A program made the translations under genes and the position numbers. The notes under the pieces were generated by a model, which was given only the letters and a program-made list of their open reading frames with translations, was not told the DNA's origin and did not search any database. Of a DNA stretch of 64,000 nt, positions 44,093 to 53,724 are shown one piece after another (the first letter of the stretch is position 1; each line of letters starts with the position of its first letter). The DNA is from Trichosporon coremiiforme (Eukaryota; Basidiomycota; Tremellomycetes; Trichosporonales; Trichosporonaceae): NCBI GenBank assembly GCA_039545355.1, contig BCJJ01000022.1, forward strand, positions 682,001-746,000, written 5' to 3'.

Positions 44093-45660
44093 ATGAGCAA
44101 CCCCAAGCCTCTCACCGAGTTCCAGCAGTCCTACCACTGGCGCGTGAGTACCGCTGATCGAGGCGTGGTCTCCTGAGCCGCGGCGAGTCACCGAATCGAA
44201 CATTTCGAACCTGGCCTTCCCCGAAGAAGACCGGCGGAGGCGTAACGTCTCTGATGTTTCGGCGCCAGAATTACCGGTCTCGAGACAAACTCGCAGGTTG
44301 ATAACGCGAGAGCTGACATTGGCAGAACAAGAACTGCGGTCCTTGGGCGACTGAATGGGTCAAGGAGAAGCTCCCCGGCCTCAAGGTCTCGGACGGCAAG
44401 CAGAGCGCGGAGATCACCGAGGTCACCAATGTCTCGGGCGACTGTGACCTGGGCCAGCGTAAGGGAAAGTGAGTCACCGCCCGCGGACCTTGAGCCGCCC
44501 AACCATTGTTTGACAGCCGTCTGCCGTTCGAACCAGCTGACCATCAGGCTCCTGACGATCTACGACCTGCAGTTTGATGCCAAGTGGAAGGGCACGACGG
44601 CGTCCGGCGAGGAGGTGACGGGCAAGGTCTCGTGCCCCGAGTTCAGCCACGAGCAGGTCGACGGCCTGGAGGATTACCAGTTCCAGTTCAGCGCCGACGG
44701 AGCAGACGGCGAGGCGCTCCTGCCGTACGTGAGGAAGGCGTTCCCGCCCGTTCTCGAGGAGAAGCTGAACACCTTCCGGCCCGAGCTTCTGCAGTCGCAC
44801 GGCATGTTCGTCGACTCGCTGACGGGCTCTGCTCCCGCCTCCGGCGCTGCGACGCCGGCGGCCCGCAGCATGCAGAGTTACTCCCCCGCCCCGCCGGGAG
44901 AGGTGCGTGAGAAGGCGCCCGCGGCCAAGAAGGAGAAGGTCACGAACACGGCCACTATTGAGACCAGCGTCGACCTCCGCGCCTCGGCTGACGACGTCTG
45001 GTCCCTCCTCACCGACCCGTCGCGCATCCCCATGTGGTCCAGGAGCCAGGCCAAGATGGCCCCGACCCCCGGTGCCGACTTTGAGCTCTTCGGCGGCGCC
45101 GTCTCGGGCCAGGTCAAGGAGGTCGAGGCCCCCACCAAGCTCGTCGAGACCTGGAACACCAAGTCGCCCGGATGGCCTGCCGACCACTACGGCACCATGA
45201 CGATCACGCTGAAGCAGGGCTCGGACTCGACTAACGGTAAGTGCCTTACACCCGGCTTATGCAACGTTTTTGCCCCAAGCTGACCCGCAGTCACGTTCAA
45301 GCTCGACGGTGTCCCGGCCGGCAAGGAGAGCGACATCGAGCGTGCGATTGACCAGTTCTACATCCAGGGGTGAGTTTCTTCGAGCTTTGTGGATTTGTGA
45401 CTCCTGAGCTAACGACCAGACTCAAGTCGACAGGGTTAGTACTGAGTGCAAGCAGTAAGAGCTGGCTGGTGAAGAAGGCGGACAAGCCGTCTGACAAGTC
45501 GACCAAGGCGGCGACAGGCACGCGCCGACGGAAGCGCAGCGGTAAGCAGCCCGAGCCGACGGGCATGTGGGGCCTGGAGACTCCTCAGCTCGTCGGCATC
45601 GGTGCGGCCGCGACGCTGGCGGCCGTGTTCGTCGGTCTCGTCGCGTCGACCTTCAAGTAA
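44093..45660 (+). CDS. AHA1: Activator of Hsp90 ATPase (Aha1) with C-terminal membrane segment
   Basis: Aha1 is the co-chaperone that stimulates the Hsp90 ATPase cycle. Exons 44093-44143, 44326-44468, 44548-45236, 45291-45369 and 45420-45660 give 400 residues (usual ~340-350). The N-terminal domain shows FQQSYHWRNKNCGPWATEWV and LLTIYDLQFDAKWKGT. After an Ala/Pro/Lys linker comes the START-like AHSA1 domain (SVDLRASADDVWSLLTDPSR, FYIQGLKSTGLVL). Instead of ending shortly after FYIQGLKSTG, the chain goes on ~70 residues with a Lys/Arg-rich linker (TGTRRRKRSGKQ) and the hydrophobic LVGIGAAATLAAVFVGLVAS, ending STFK. That looks like a tail anchor. The junction lies inside exon 5, so it is not a misjoined neighbour. 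The first intron is unusually long (182 bases). Confidence 0.9.
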
Positions 45661-46209
45661 AGGTGTTCCCTCTCCTCCTCCTCTCCTTTCACCCCATCAA
45701 TAACCCCACTGCTTTTCCATGACCCTTCACATCACCATGACCCACTTCATCACAGCCAGCAACCACACTGCTCAGCAAACAAATCCAAAACGTTGTGTCT
45801 CCTTACTGATGCACGAATACACAATACAGGCTTGGAGTTCTTCTGTAATACCACTGCAATACCACCCGTATGAAAACGCGCGACCGCACGCGTCGCTGCG
45901 CCGCAAACTGCAACGCAAGTCACTGTACGTCAGCCGGCTGGGCCAGTGCCGCGGTCAGCGCGAACGAAGATGGAAGAAGACGTAGGGGATCTGTCGAATC
46001 GGATGAACGAGACAGTCGCTTAGAACCCGCCGGCTCGCCGGCTTTGTAGGGATGCTAGACATGTACAAGAACTCTTGATGCGCTGTTGCTCTATGACTGA
46101 CCCTATGTGCGCTCCGAGTCTGAACCCCAGGTAGTCTCTAGATCTAGGTATTGTGCATCAAGCTCAGTCTACAAATGTCGAGGCAGGATTGATGAGGACG
46201 GGAGACGGC
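45661..46209. other. Convergent 3' region of AHA1 and SWP1
   Basis: No gene supported. Several short A/T-richer patches typical of 3' flanks. Confidence 0.5.
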
Positions 46210-47155
46210 TTACTTGCCGCCGGTCTGGATACGCTGCGCGCGCGACTGGCGCATCGCTACGGCACACACGTAGGCCGTGATGCCGGAGAGGATAAGGAAC
46301 GGCGGGAGGAACTGGTACAGCTTCCAGCTGACCCAGTAACAGATGATGAGCGCCTCGAGGCCGACGAGACAGCCCAGGAAGACGTACACGCTCGGGGGCG
46401 GCGTGCGCTTGCTGAGCGACGAGGAGAGGTTGCCGATCTGTTGTCAGCTATGCGCCTTCTGACAAGCTGAAGCGAGGACGTTGCACGACTGAGCACCGCA
46501 GCCCGTGCAGTGCGAGAAACTCACCAGACCAAGGAGAAGGGCCCACGCCGCAAGGACAGCCGCGACACCGGCGATGGCGAACGGGAACATGACAATCTTT
46601 GCCTCGCGCTGGAAGGTGTGCTCAATGTCAGGCAGAGCCACGAAGGCGAGGAGGGGGTCGATCTTCTTCTCGGGCTTGGGGGCGAAGACGAGCTTGCCAA
46701 CCTTCCAACGGACGGGCTTCGTCTCAACGCCGCTGGAGAGCAGGATCGTGAGCTCGTTCTCGCCGTAAGCGGGCGCGTCGGCGCCGCGGATAGTCAGAGT
46801 CGCCTTCTTGCCCTCGCTCTTCACGCTGAGGGGCTGCACCGTCGTGAATCCGCCGCTGTACATGGCGGTAGCCTGCAGTGCCGGGCCGTCCGTGATGCCG
46901 AATGTGAGCTTGAACGTGTCCGAGGGACCGAGCTCAAGCGTGTCGAACAGAGGCTTCGAGGCATCCTTCGATCTGTGGGTTAGCTAGGCAAAGAAGCGCC
47001 GGAACTAGCTAGCAAGCTGACAACCGTTGCCATACTCACGAGAACTGCTCGTCCTGTCCGCCCTGGACCAGCGCCTTCGGGCCCTTGATGCCGAGCGCGG
47101 ACGCGAGAGGGAGACATGCGGCGGCGACCGCCAGGGCACGTCCGAGTCGAACCAT
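46210..47155 (-). CDS. SWP1: Oligosaccharyltransferase subunit Swp1 / ribophorin II
   Basis: Non-catalytic subunit of the ER oligosaccharyltransferase that N-glycosylates proteins. Exons 47155-47040, 46972-46525 and 46437-46210 give 263 residues (yeast Swp1 286). The N-terminus MVRLGRALAVAAACLPLASA is a signal peptide. The lumenal beta domain includes FDTLELGPSDTFKLTFGI and ends with the family stretch LPDIEHTFQREAK. Three hydrophobic segments follow: VMFPFAIAGVAAVLAAWALL, SVYVFLGCLVGLEALIICYW and FLILSGITAYVCAVAM, before a short basic tail QSRAQRIQTGGK. It corresponds to the C-terminal part of vertebrate ribophorin II, as fungal versions do. Confidence 0.92.
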
Positions 47156-47636
47156 TTTGAGTCTGGGGTGGATTGTGTTGATGCTGGCCGCTCGAAGTTG
47201 TCCCCGGCCGTCATGGAACACTCGACCGCGACTGACACGCAACGTCGGTGGAGGCCGGCCACGTGGACGTATGTCACGTGTCCCTGCTGTGGCACCCCCC
47301 TGCAGTCAGGTCGAGAAGCGAAGTAGACGAGCACCCTGCGAGCTAGGCGATGCTGATGCATGCATTGTCAATAACACGGGAGCATACATCAGTTGTTTAT
47401 GGCATTACTGTCAGTCCCGTTGAAGCGTGGGGAGGTGAGGGCTGAGGGCATGACAGCGCTTCTGGAACATGCGCCCCTCGATATTTGGTTCCATTGAAAC
47501 AGTCACCTGCTGATCGTCGGCATCAGAGCACTCCTTCTAACTCTTGCACACTTCAGAACTCAGCAGCTTCGACTTACAGTTGTTTATCTTAAGGCTAGTT
47601 AAGCGAGTCTGTTCATCAACTAACAAGCAGACGCGC
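47156..47636. promoter_or_regulatory. Divergent region between SWP1 and the broken F-box-like gene
   Basis: Contains CACGTG at 47260-47265 and TCACGTGT at 47275-47282. No ATG occurs between 47470 and the F-box-like exon, so its first exon, if any, must lie in 47340-47470 or be lost. Confidence 0.45.
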
Positions 47637-48664
47637 AAACTTCCGCTCGAAATCATCACGAAGGTGCTCGAGGATGTGCCTCACGAGGCTCTCCTCGCCA
47701 CCCTGACTGTCAACCGTGACTTCCACAACGCTGCTCTTCCTCTCCTCTATCGCCACCTCTACTTCCAGCCTAAGCGTACCCACAAGCGTGGCAAGATTAA
47801 TTTCGATTGCCTGCGCCACGTCAAGACGCTCGACATCTTCGACCAAGACATGAAGCATTGCGAAAAGCTCAAGTTCACGCACTCGCCCGACGTCATCCGC
47901 TTCCACTGGAACGAGTCCATCGAGAAGCTGCACAAGTGGCATGACAACGACGAGCCCTGCCCTCTGCTCGGCCTGAAGCCGAAGAGCGTCCTTTTCGTTG
48001 ACTTTGATGCCACGAGGGCGCCGCCTGACGCGAAAGCGTTCAAGGAGGTCATCTACCCCGACACCAAGAACCGCGTCGTCCTGTGGGACATCAGTGAGAA
48101 CCTGGACAACAAGGGCTGGAACGCTGCGGGCAAGAACGTCATCTCCCCCCCCCCCCCCCCGAGAAGGCCGACACCGGCTTCGAGTCCCGCATCAAGGCTA
48201 TCAACAAGGGAAAAGGCGGCGAGCCGCGCCCCGACGATTTGACGCGCCGCGAGATCGTCGTCTTCGCCATCAACACGACCAACCGCCACTACGGTTTCGG
48301 CTTCATGTGGTGGTTCAAGTCATTCGCTAAAGAGCACTGTCGCCGCAAGCGCGTCATCGTTAACATGGCAGCCTATCGGCCCGGGGACAACCACTACATC
48401 GACTACATCGACAGCATCGAGGAGGAGCTCTGGAGGTACTGTGCAAACAAGAGTGAGGAGTCAGACCTGCCCAGGGACGACGAGGACCCCGACAAGTACG
48501 ACAACCTCCACCTCCTGCGCATCAACACCTGGGAGAGGATCGAGGACTGTCGTCCCATGCTTCAGGAGTGCCTGACCGAGAAGGAGATCCTCAACCTGCT
48601 TCCCCCCAAGCAGCCCAAGGCGCCCAAAGCTGCCTCTACCAAGAAGAGCAAGAGCAAGAAGTGA
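47637..48664 (+). pseudogene. F-box-like protein, broken paralogue (frame break at a C16 tract)
   Basis: Exon sequence begins after CTAACAAGCAG at 47637 with TRKLPLEIITKVLEDVPHEA, an F-box-like motif matching the intact gene at 3966-5028. It continues in one frame to the C run at 48145-48160; beyond it the homologous sequence (EKADTGFESRIKAINKGKGG and onward) lies in another frame to the stop at 48664, ending in a Lys/Ser-rich tail. Fourteen or seventeen C residues would keep one frame; sixteen does not. The upstream part has no obvious start: the ATG-only exon of the sister gene has no counterpart, and the nearest upstream ATGs (47399, 47468) need poor or long introns. Thus either a pseudogene or a gene damaged in the assembly at a homopolymer. 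Both arms keep good codon bias, so decay is recent or only apparent. Confidence 0.7.
48145..48160 (+). repeat. Homopolymer C16 tract inside the F-box-like coding region
   Basis: Sixteen C residues encode a proline run in the upstream frame and displace the downstream frame. Homopolymers of this length slip in replication and in sequencing. Confidence 0.9.
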
Positions 48665-48874
48665 AGTCACAGAGGTGCCGACTCCGCGGATAACCGTGTA
48701 GTCACCGTCCATGCCGTAGCACATGCAATCCTGTTGTACATACCTATGCCAGACGTCCGCCAGCAGTTCATGGCATCCTGACCTTCCACAGGTAGCGGCT
48801 GGCCCGTTTTCCACCTCCCCTGCAGCTTCCGCACACCTCACGGCCTCCCAACACCTCCTAGCATCGAAAAAGAA

Positions 48875-48962
48875 GCCTCGTATGGGGCTCGAACCCATGA
48901 CTGTGTGATCTATCGGCATAGAGACTAAGAGTCACACTATCTACCGACTGATATAACGAGGC
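48875..48962 (-). tRNA. tRNA-Lys (anticodon CTT), 16-base intron
   Basis: Read on the minus strand: acceptor GCCTCGT/ACGAGGC pairs fully, D stem TATC/GATA, anticodon stem TGTGA/TCACA, loop CTCTTA...A with anticodon CTT, T arm ATGGG-TTCGAGC-CCCAT. Mature length 72. A 16-base intron sits one base after the anticodon, the normal position. A TTCTTTTTCG terminator follows directly. Exonic sequence is identical to the second copy at 49196-49285; the intron is not. Confidence 0.95.
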
Positions 48963-49133
48963 CACGTGATTTATTGGCCACGCAAGGAGCGGCGGCGGCA
49001 GGGCTATGCGTAGCACTGAGAATCCTTCAGAAACTCCCCATGATCATCGAGATATGGTGATTCGAAGTTCGACCCCTCCTCTATCTTCCCTATGTTCGCA
49101 CCCTTCCTCGCACCCTCCCCTCGACTTCAGTAA

Positions 49134-49185
49134 GCCTCTGGTGGTCTTCAGGGGTAGAGCAGCGTTCGAATCCTGCTCGAGAGGC
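49134..49185 (+). pseudogene. tRNA-like 52-base element lacking an anticodon arm
   Basis: GCCTCTG at 49134-49140 and GAGAGGC at 49179-49185 can pair over six bases as an acceptor stem. Between them is a D-arm-like GGTCTTCAGGGGTAGAGC and a B-box-like GTTCGAATCC with a GCAG/CTGC stem containing one bulged C. The 20 or so bases of an anticodon arm are missing. It lies on the strand opposite to, and between, the two tRNA-Lys genes. Most likely a deleted tRNA gene. Confidence 0.35.
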
Positions 49186-49195
49186 AGCAAAAAGA

Positions 49196-49285
49196 GCCTC
49201 GTATGGGGCTCGAACCCATGACTGTGTGATCAATCGGCTGCTGTTGCGTAAGAGTCACACTATCTACCGACTGATATAACGAGGC
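49196..49285 (-). tRNA. tRNA-Lys (anticodon CTT), 18-base intron
   Basis: Same fold and identical 72 exonic bases as the tRNA at 48875-48962, but with the unrelated 18-base intron CGCAACAGCAGCCGATTG after position 37. Terminator TCTTTTTGC follows. The two genes are in the same orientation, 233 bases apart. Confidence 0.95.
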
Positions 49286-49897
49286 GCTTGAAAACGGCTC
49301 TGACCGACGATGCGAGCGCAGGGCTACCTGTAGAGCCGAAAAAATCGCCGAAAGGCGCAGTATTGGACGAGATATGGGCGTCGGAACTCCGGTGTCGCGC
49401 CCCTGCCTTCGCACCCTTCTTCTCGGACGCCATCATGGGCCTCGGTACGAGGCGTTGGTGTGTTCGAATCACGCTCCGAGCTCCATAAAAGGGAGGCTCT
49501 GTGGAAAGGGGGCAGCGCACTATGTCTGGGCGTTCTGCGTCGGCGTCGGTGTAAGGTTACTGTACAGGTGTTTTTGTTGGGTCAGTTGAAGACCGGGGGC
49601 TGCTCATACAATGCCGCCTTATAGATACGAAAGGTTTCGCCTCGACTCCGAGGCACACCTAAGTATGCGCATATGCATACTGCCGCGACAGGAAAGCTAG
49701 CAAAGCGGTCTGTTTAAAAGGATAGTCAGGCGGTCGCACAACGTGCTCAGGGCTAGCTTCCGCGAGATTAGGGTTTGACGCGTCCGTTTGCAATGAGAAT
49801 CCGTCGCGTCGGGGCTCATGTTGACTTTGTCTTTCGTTTCCCTTCCACCACCGAGCACCGAAACCAGAGCACACCGTCAACGTCGGACGCCAGAATC
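49286..49897. other. Intergenic region downstream in position of the tRNA pair
   Basis: No supported gene. Contains a second tRNA-B-box-like sequence (TGTTCGAATCA at 49460-49470) in a 61-base segment that folds poorly as a tRNA. Confidence 0.4.
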
Positions 49898-51025
49898 ATG
49901 CCAAGAGTCAAGCACGAAGCCTATCTTGTGGCAGTCCCCGCGGTGCTTCGCTTGCACCCACTTTGGCTCTCATCCCCGCTGCTGAACAGCACCTGCAAGG
50001 AGCATGGCAACTGCATCCCATTCCAGTTATACAAGCAAGTCTTCGAGAAGACGGGCGAGATTGCAACGCGCTTGAGCGACCTCGAAGGCATCACGAGCCC
50101 CTCCGCGGTTGCTGCTGGTACTCTCTGCACCAATATTCAGAGCGCCTATCACGGCCTCACGGGCATGCATCTCTACCGAGCTAACCCTTCAATCAGCCGG
50201 TATCGTCCTGCTCCGGCGCGTGAGTGACCACGCCGCACGTCTGTATGCCATCACTAATACCGCAGCCATCAGTGCTTCTGGATTCTCAAACTCAAATGAG
50301 TCGACCGTGGCCGCTGAGCTGCGCAACGAGCTCAGCCGCGTGCAGCGGGTGCTCGTCCAGCATCTGACCGGTATTCAGAACAGCGCAGTGAACATCCAGA
50401 GCACACAGACGAGCCTGAAGCGGCGCATTGACGCAATTGAGAAGAACGACGGCAGCGGCAGCGCCATGGAGACTATGGTCCGCAAAGCCGAGAGCCGCGT
50501 CGGGATTCTCGAGCAGCGCGGGCAGATCGTGAGCACTGGCATGTCCGACGCCCTGAAGCGCGTTGGCGAGCTCGAGACGCGGCTCGACTTCCAGGACTCG
50601 CTTCTCATCAGCTGCAAGGACGCCGTGAGCAGAGTGAACGACCTTCAGGCGCGACAGGTTCAGCAGGAGGAGAACATCAACAAGTGTCTCGTCGACATCA
50701 AGAAGGTTGGCAGCAGGCTGGATGGCCTCGAAGCCACGATGAGAGAGATCAAGGCCATGCTTGGAAGCGGTAGTCCTTCGGGAACACCAGCGCCGGAAGC
50801 GTCGGGTAACAAGCCCGGGCAGCTCCCGACCCCGCCGAAGGAGACGCCTCCCGAGGAGCTTGCGGCTCAGTTGGTGGCCGATGTCGCGGTAGATGCCGCA
50901 GGAACGGAGACGCCGCCGGCCAAACGTCAGCGAACAGAGGCGGTGGCGGAGTGAGTATCGATGAATCTACTCCGTGGAGCGTGCCGCTGACAAGCAGGTC
51001 AATCACCATCGGCATGGAAGCATGA
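49898..51025 (+). CDS. Orphan coiled-coil protein
   Basis: Not recognised. Exons 49898-50219, 50266-50950 and probably 50998-51025 give 344 residues. Without the last intron it stops at 50954 after 336 residues (tail EAVAE versus EAVAESITIGMEA). The N-terminal ~105 residues are globular-looking (LRLHPLWLSSPLLNSTCKEH, IPFQLYKQVFEKTGEI). Residues ~125-260 are heptad-rich coiled coil (RNELSRVQRVLVQHLTGIQN, LKRRIDAIEKNDG, NINKCLVDIKKVGSRLDGLE). The C-terminus is Pro/Ala/Glu-rich with a possible nuclear signal PPAKRQRTE. It stands next to a second orphan coiled-coil gene of similar layout, suggesting a lineage-specific pair, but I see no clear alignment between them. Confidence 0.65.
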
Positions 51026-51295
51026 GCTTCAATACCGCGAATGTCTCGGTCCGGCACAGACGTCGAGGCTGCTTTAACTCCTCACTTTTTATCCCCTTTC
51101 GTCACACACTTAATCGCTCATCCCACCAAGCCGTCAGTGGGCTAATGCGGTAGTCGTCACGGTAGATCGCCCATCAGCTCCCAGCTCGTCGATCGCTCAT
51201 ACCCAACGTGACTATCCATATAAGAGCACCACTATTCTCCCCTGCTTCTCGCTTTCTTCATCCTCCAACCCTCTCATCGTATCGGCACAAGCAAG

Positions 51296-51898
51296 ATGGT
51301 TCGCACTCCGCCCGCTGTGTGCGAACACCACCTGACCAAAGGCTTCCCGCGCCTGGAGGGGTGTGTGCTGTTCAACGACGCACGCATCCCGCAGCCCATT
51401 GCCCCTCCAATAGCGGCGGAGGTGAATGCTTTCTGCATGGCTGCGCTCCTCCTCACCCCTTCACCCGACGTCGAGCGCGACGTCAAAGCGTTCAAAAGCA
51501 CCGTCGAGCTCTTGGCAGGCTGTGAGTGGCGCCTGCCTCGTCCCGAGCTGTGGCTGACCAAAGGCTTCTCGCTGTCAACTGAGAATGCGCGCGCAGCAGC
51601 CAAGCTGTTGAGCGCTTTAGACGAGTTTCGCGACGAGGTGGACCAATGCCTCAACCGCGTTGCAGCCAGCAGCGATATCGACGCGCGCCTCAACCGTCTG
51701 GAGCGCATTGCCGAGGAGACGTTGGTCCTCGTTCGTCGGACAGCCGCTGTCGTCAGTGGCAACGTTCCGAAGGGTGTGCCGCTCGATGAAGCAAGATGCT
51801 ACTCTTCCATCTGCGCTGCCGGGGAGACATGTTATGCGCCGCGATGCCCCCGTGGCCGTGCCCAGCCAAAGCAACCTCGCGCGGCCAACTCACCGTAA
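51296..51898 (+). CDS. Orphan protein with predicted coiled coil, single exon
   Basis: Not recognised. A 200-residue open frame from ATG 51296 with the GC-rich codon bias of real genes here. The sequence CEHHLTKGFPRLEGCVLFND and LWLTKGFSLSTENARAAAKL contains LTKGF twice, at residues ~13 and ~86, hinting at an internal repeat. A heptad-like stretch (FRDEVDQCLNRVAASSDIDA, RLNRLERIAEETLVLVRR) follows. The tail has four closely spaced cysteines (CYSSICAAGETCYAPRCPRG). Possibly regulated with the preceding gene (270 bases away, same strand), but this is only proximity. Confidence 0.6.
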   Translation: MVRTPPAVCEHHLTKGFPRLEGCVLFNDARIPQPIAPPIAAEVNAFCMAALLLTPSPDVERDVKAFKSTVELLAGCEWRLPRPELWLTKGFSLSTENARAAAKLLSALDEFRDEVDQCLNRVAASSDIDARLNRLERIAEETLVLVRRTAAVVSGNVPKGVPLDEARCYSSICAAGETCYAPRCPRGRAQPKQPRAANSP

Positions 51899-52030
51899 CA
51901 TCCCGAGTAACCAATCTGTACCATAAATGAGTTGTACGCCCTTCATGCATCAGTACCAGTCAGCCACGTCAGACCGCCCAGACAGATGTGAAACGCAGTT
52001 ACATGGATGAGAATCTATTCGCCTAGCTAT

Positions 52031-53517
52031 CTACTCGCCCCTCGCCTTCCACACGCCGACCTCTCCATCCTCGCCACCGGCGGCAAGGACCTCGCCGTCC
52101 CAAGCGACAGCGAGCAGGCGCTCGCCAAGGACCTTGCCGTTCTTCGTCTCGGTGCGGTTGAGCTCGCCCTGTCTCCTGACACTGAAAAGGGCGTGCTTGG
52201 GCGATCGGACGTCCCAGATCTGGACGTTTCCGGCATAAGTCGCCGTGGCGAGGGTGAAGGCGCTGCGGGGGTGGCACTGGATCGAGGGAACGGGGGAGCC
52301 GACGTTGAGGCTCTGGGCGATGACGGAGGCGGCCTGGCGGGTGTCCCAGAGCGAGACGGTGCGGTCCATGGATCCGGTGGCGAGCTGGCCAGAGCCCTGG
52401 AACTGGTCGAGACAGAGGAGCGCCTTGTCCGCCGGTCCCTGGCGGGTGAGCACGTTGGCGCCCGTCTCGGCGTCCCACTGTCGGACACTTCCGTCCCAAC
52501 CAGCGGACCAGACACGGAGGTCCTCATTCACGTCCCAGACAACAGCACCGACACGCCCACGGTGTCCCCGGAACTGGAGGTCAGGCAGGCGGCGCCATCC
52601 CTCTCCTGCCGCTCCGGCGTCACCGTCAGTCAGACCCTCAATGTTCCGCGGCGCGTCACCGTGCAGCTTGCGCCTCTTCTTCTGTCCCGGCAGGTACGAC
52701 GTCGGCTCGGCGTCGACCTGATGCGCGTCCGGCTCCGACTCGGGGACGACGTAGAGGTTGACGGTCGAGTCCCATGACGCAGAGACGATGTCCTTGCCTG
52801 TTCGCGAGGCGATGACGGACGAGATAGGGCCGGTGTGACCCATCAGGGTGTAGACCTCGCGGGCCGTTGCGCCCTCGCTGGCGGCGATGTCGGGCTCGAG
52901 AGACGGGAGCTGGTAGACGTGCGTAGCGCGGTCGACACCACCAGCAGCGACGAGGATGTCGCTCGTAACGTCGGAAGGAGAGACCCACGTGCAGCTCGTC
53001 GCGCCGAGAGAGGTCGGGAGGGGAAGAGTGTACAGCGGCGTCGGGTCGGCGGCGCCGAGGGGCAGAACCTGCACATTCGAGAGGTACGAGGACACGAGCA
53101 TGTGTCTGCTGTCAGCTACAAATTCACTCATCTAAAAGCTCACCCTTTCCTCTGAAGGCTGATGCCGGAAACCCAGTCCTCCTGCTCCCATCGTCCAGCC
53201 TCGGACGGAGGCATGACGCTCTGCATGTACTCGATGGAGATGGCCGTCTCCTCGTCGTCGCCGCGGTGGCGTTTGACCCAGTTCTCAAGCGAGCCTCGGA
53301 GCACCTCACCCTCGACAACGAAGTCAAAGGGCACGGGCGCAACGCCGCTGTCGCCGCCATGGCCGAGCACCTTGTTGATGAGCTCGGAGAGCTGGAAACG
53401 GCGCCAGTCCGCCGGGATGAAGTACGTCGACTGCGGGATCGCATAGCTGTCGCTCCGCGTGAAGAGGTTGACGGGCAGCTGGCGCGGGCCAGAGCCTGAG
53501 CTCGAGGGGTCCGCCAT
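52031..53517 (-). CDS. YTM1: Ribosome biogenesis WD40 protein Ytm1 (WDR12)
   Basis: Part of the Nop7-Erb1-Ytm1 complex needed for 60S subunit maturation in the nucleolus; its N-terminal NLE (ubiquitin-like) domain is bound by the AAA ATPase Rea1. Exons 53517-53144 and 53105-52031 give 482 residues. The NLE domain is at ~15-100 (PVNLFTRSDSYAIPQSTYFI, LSELINKVLG). Seven WD40 blades follow, including GHTGPISSVIASRTGKDIVS, ASWDSTVNLYVV, RGHRGRVGAVVWD, SAGWDGSVRQWDAETG, GSMDRTVSLWDTRQ and ATYAGNVQIWDVRSPKH. An insert with a basic patch (LPGQKKRRKLHG) between blades is usual for the family. It shares a 207-base divergent promoter with MED31. Confidence 0.94.
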
Positions 53518-53724
53518 GTTGGTTTTGCTGGTGGTGGTGTTGTTGACGCAGTAACCTGTCGTTGGGCCGGCCACTTGGTGACGAACCGAATTCTGAAATT
53601 TCAAGATCACACACCATGTGATTACGTAACCTCAACCTCCTCCACCTTCCTCCCTCCTCCATAGTGCGAAGGCGATGATGTTGTGACGCTCGACCTTGTC
53701 CTTCCCTCATACAGCTGCGAAATC
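53518..53724. promoter_or_regulatory. Bidirectional promoter of YTM1 and MED31 with TTACGTAA
   Basis: Only 207 bases between the two start codons. A perfect palindrome TTACGTAA lies at 53622-53629, 96 bases before the MED31 ATG and 105 before the YTM1 ATG. This is a bZIP (ATF/Yap-type) half-site pair in other fungi. Confidence 0.5.

Noticed and set aside
49421..49481. Second tRNA-like segment with a good T arm (GTGTG-TTCGAAT-CACGC)
   Set aside because: Only 61 bases between possible acceptor strands, one terminal mismatch, and no acceptable D or anticodon arm; kept as a curiosity only.
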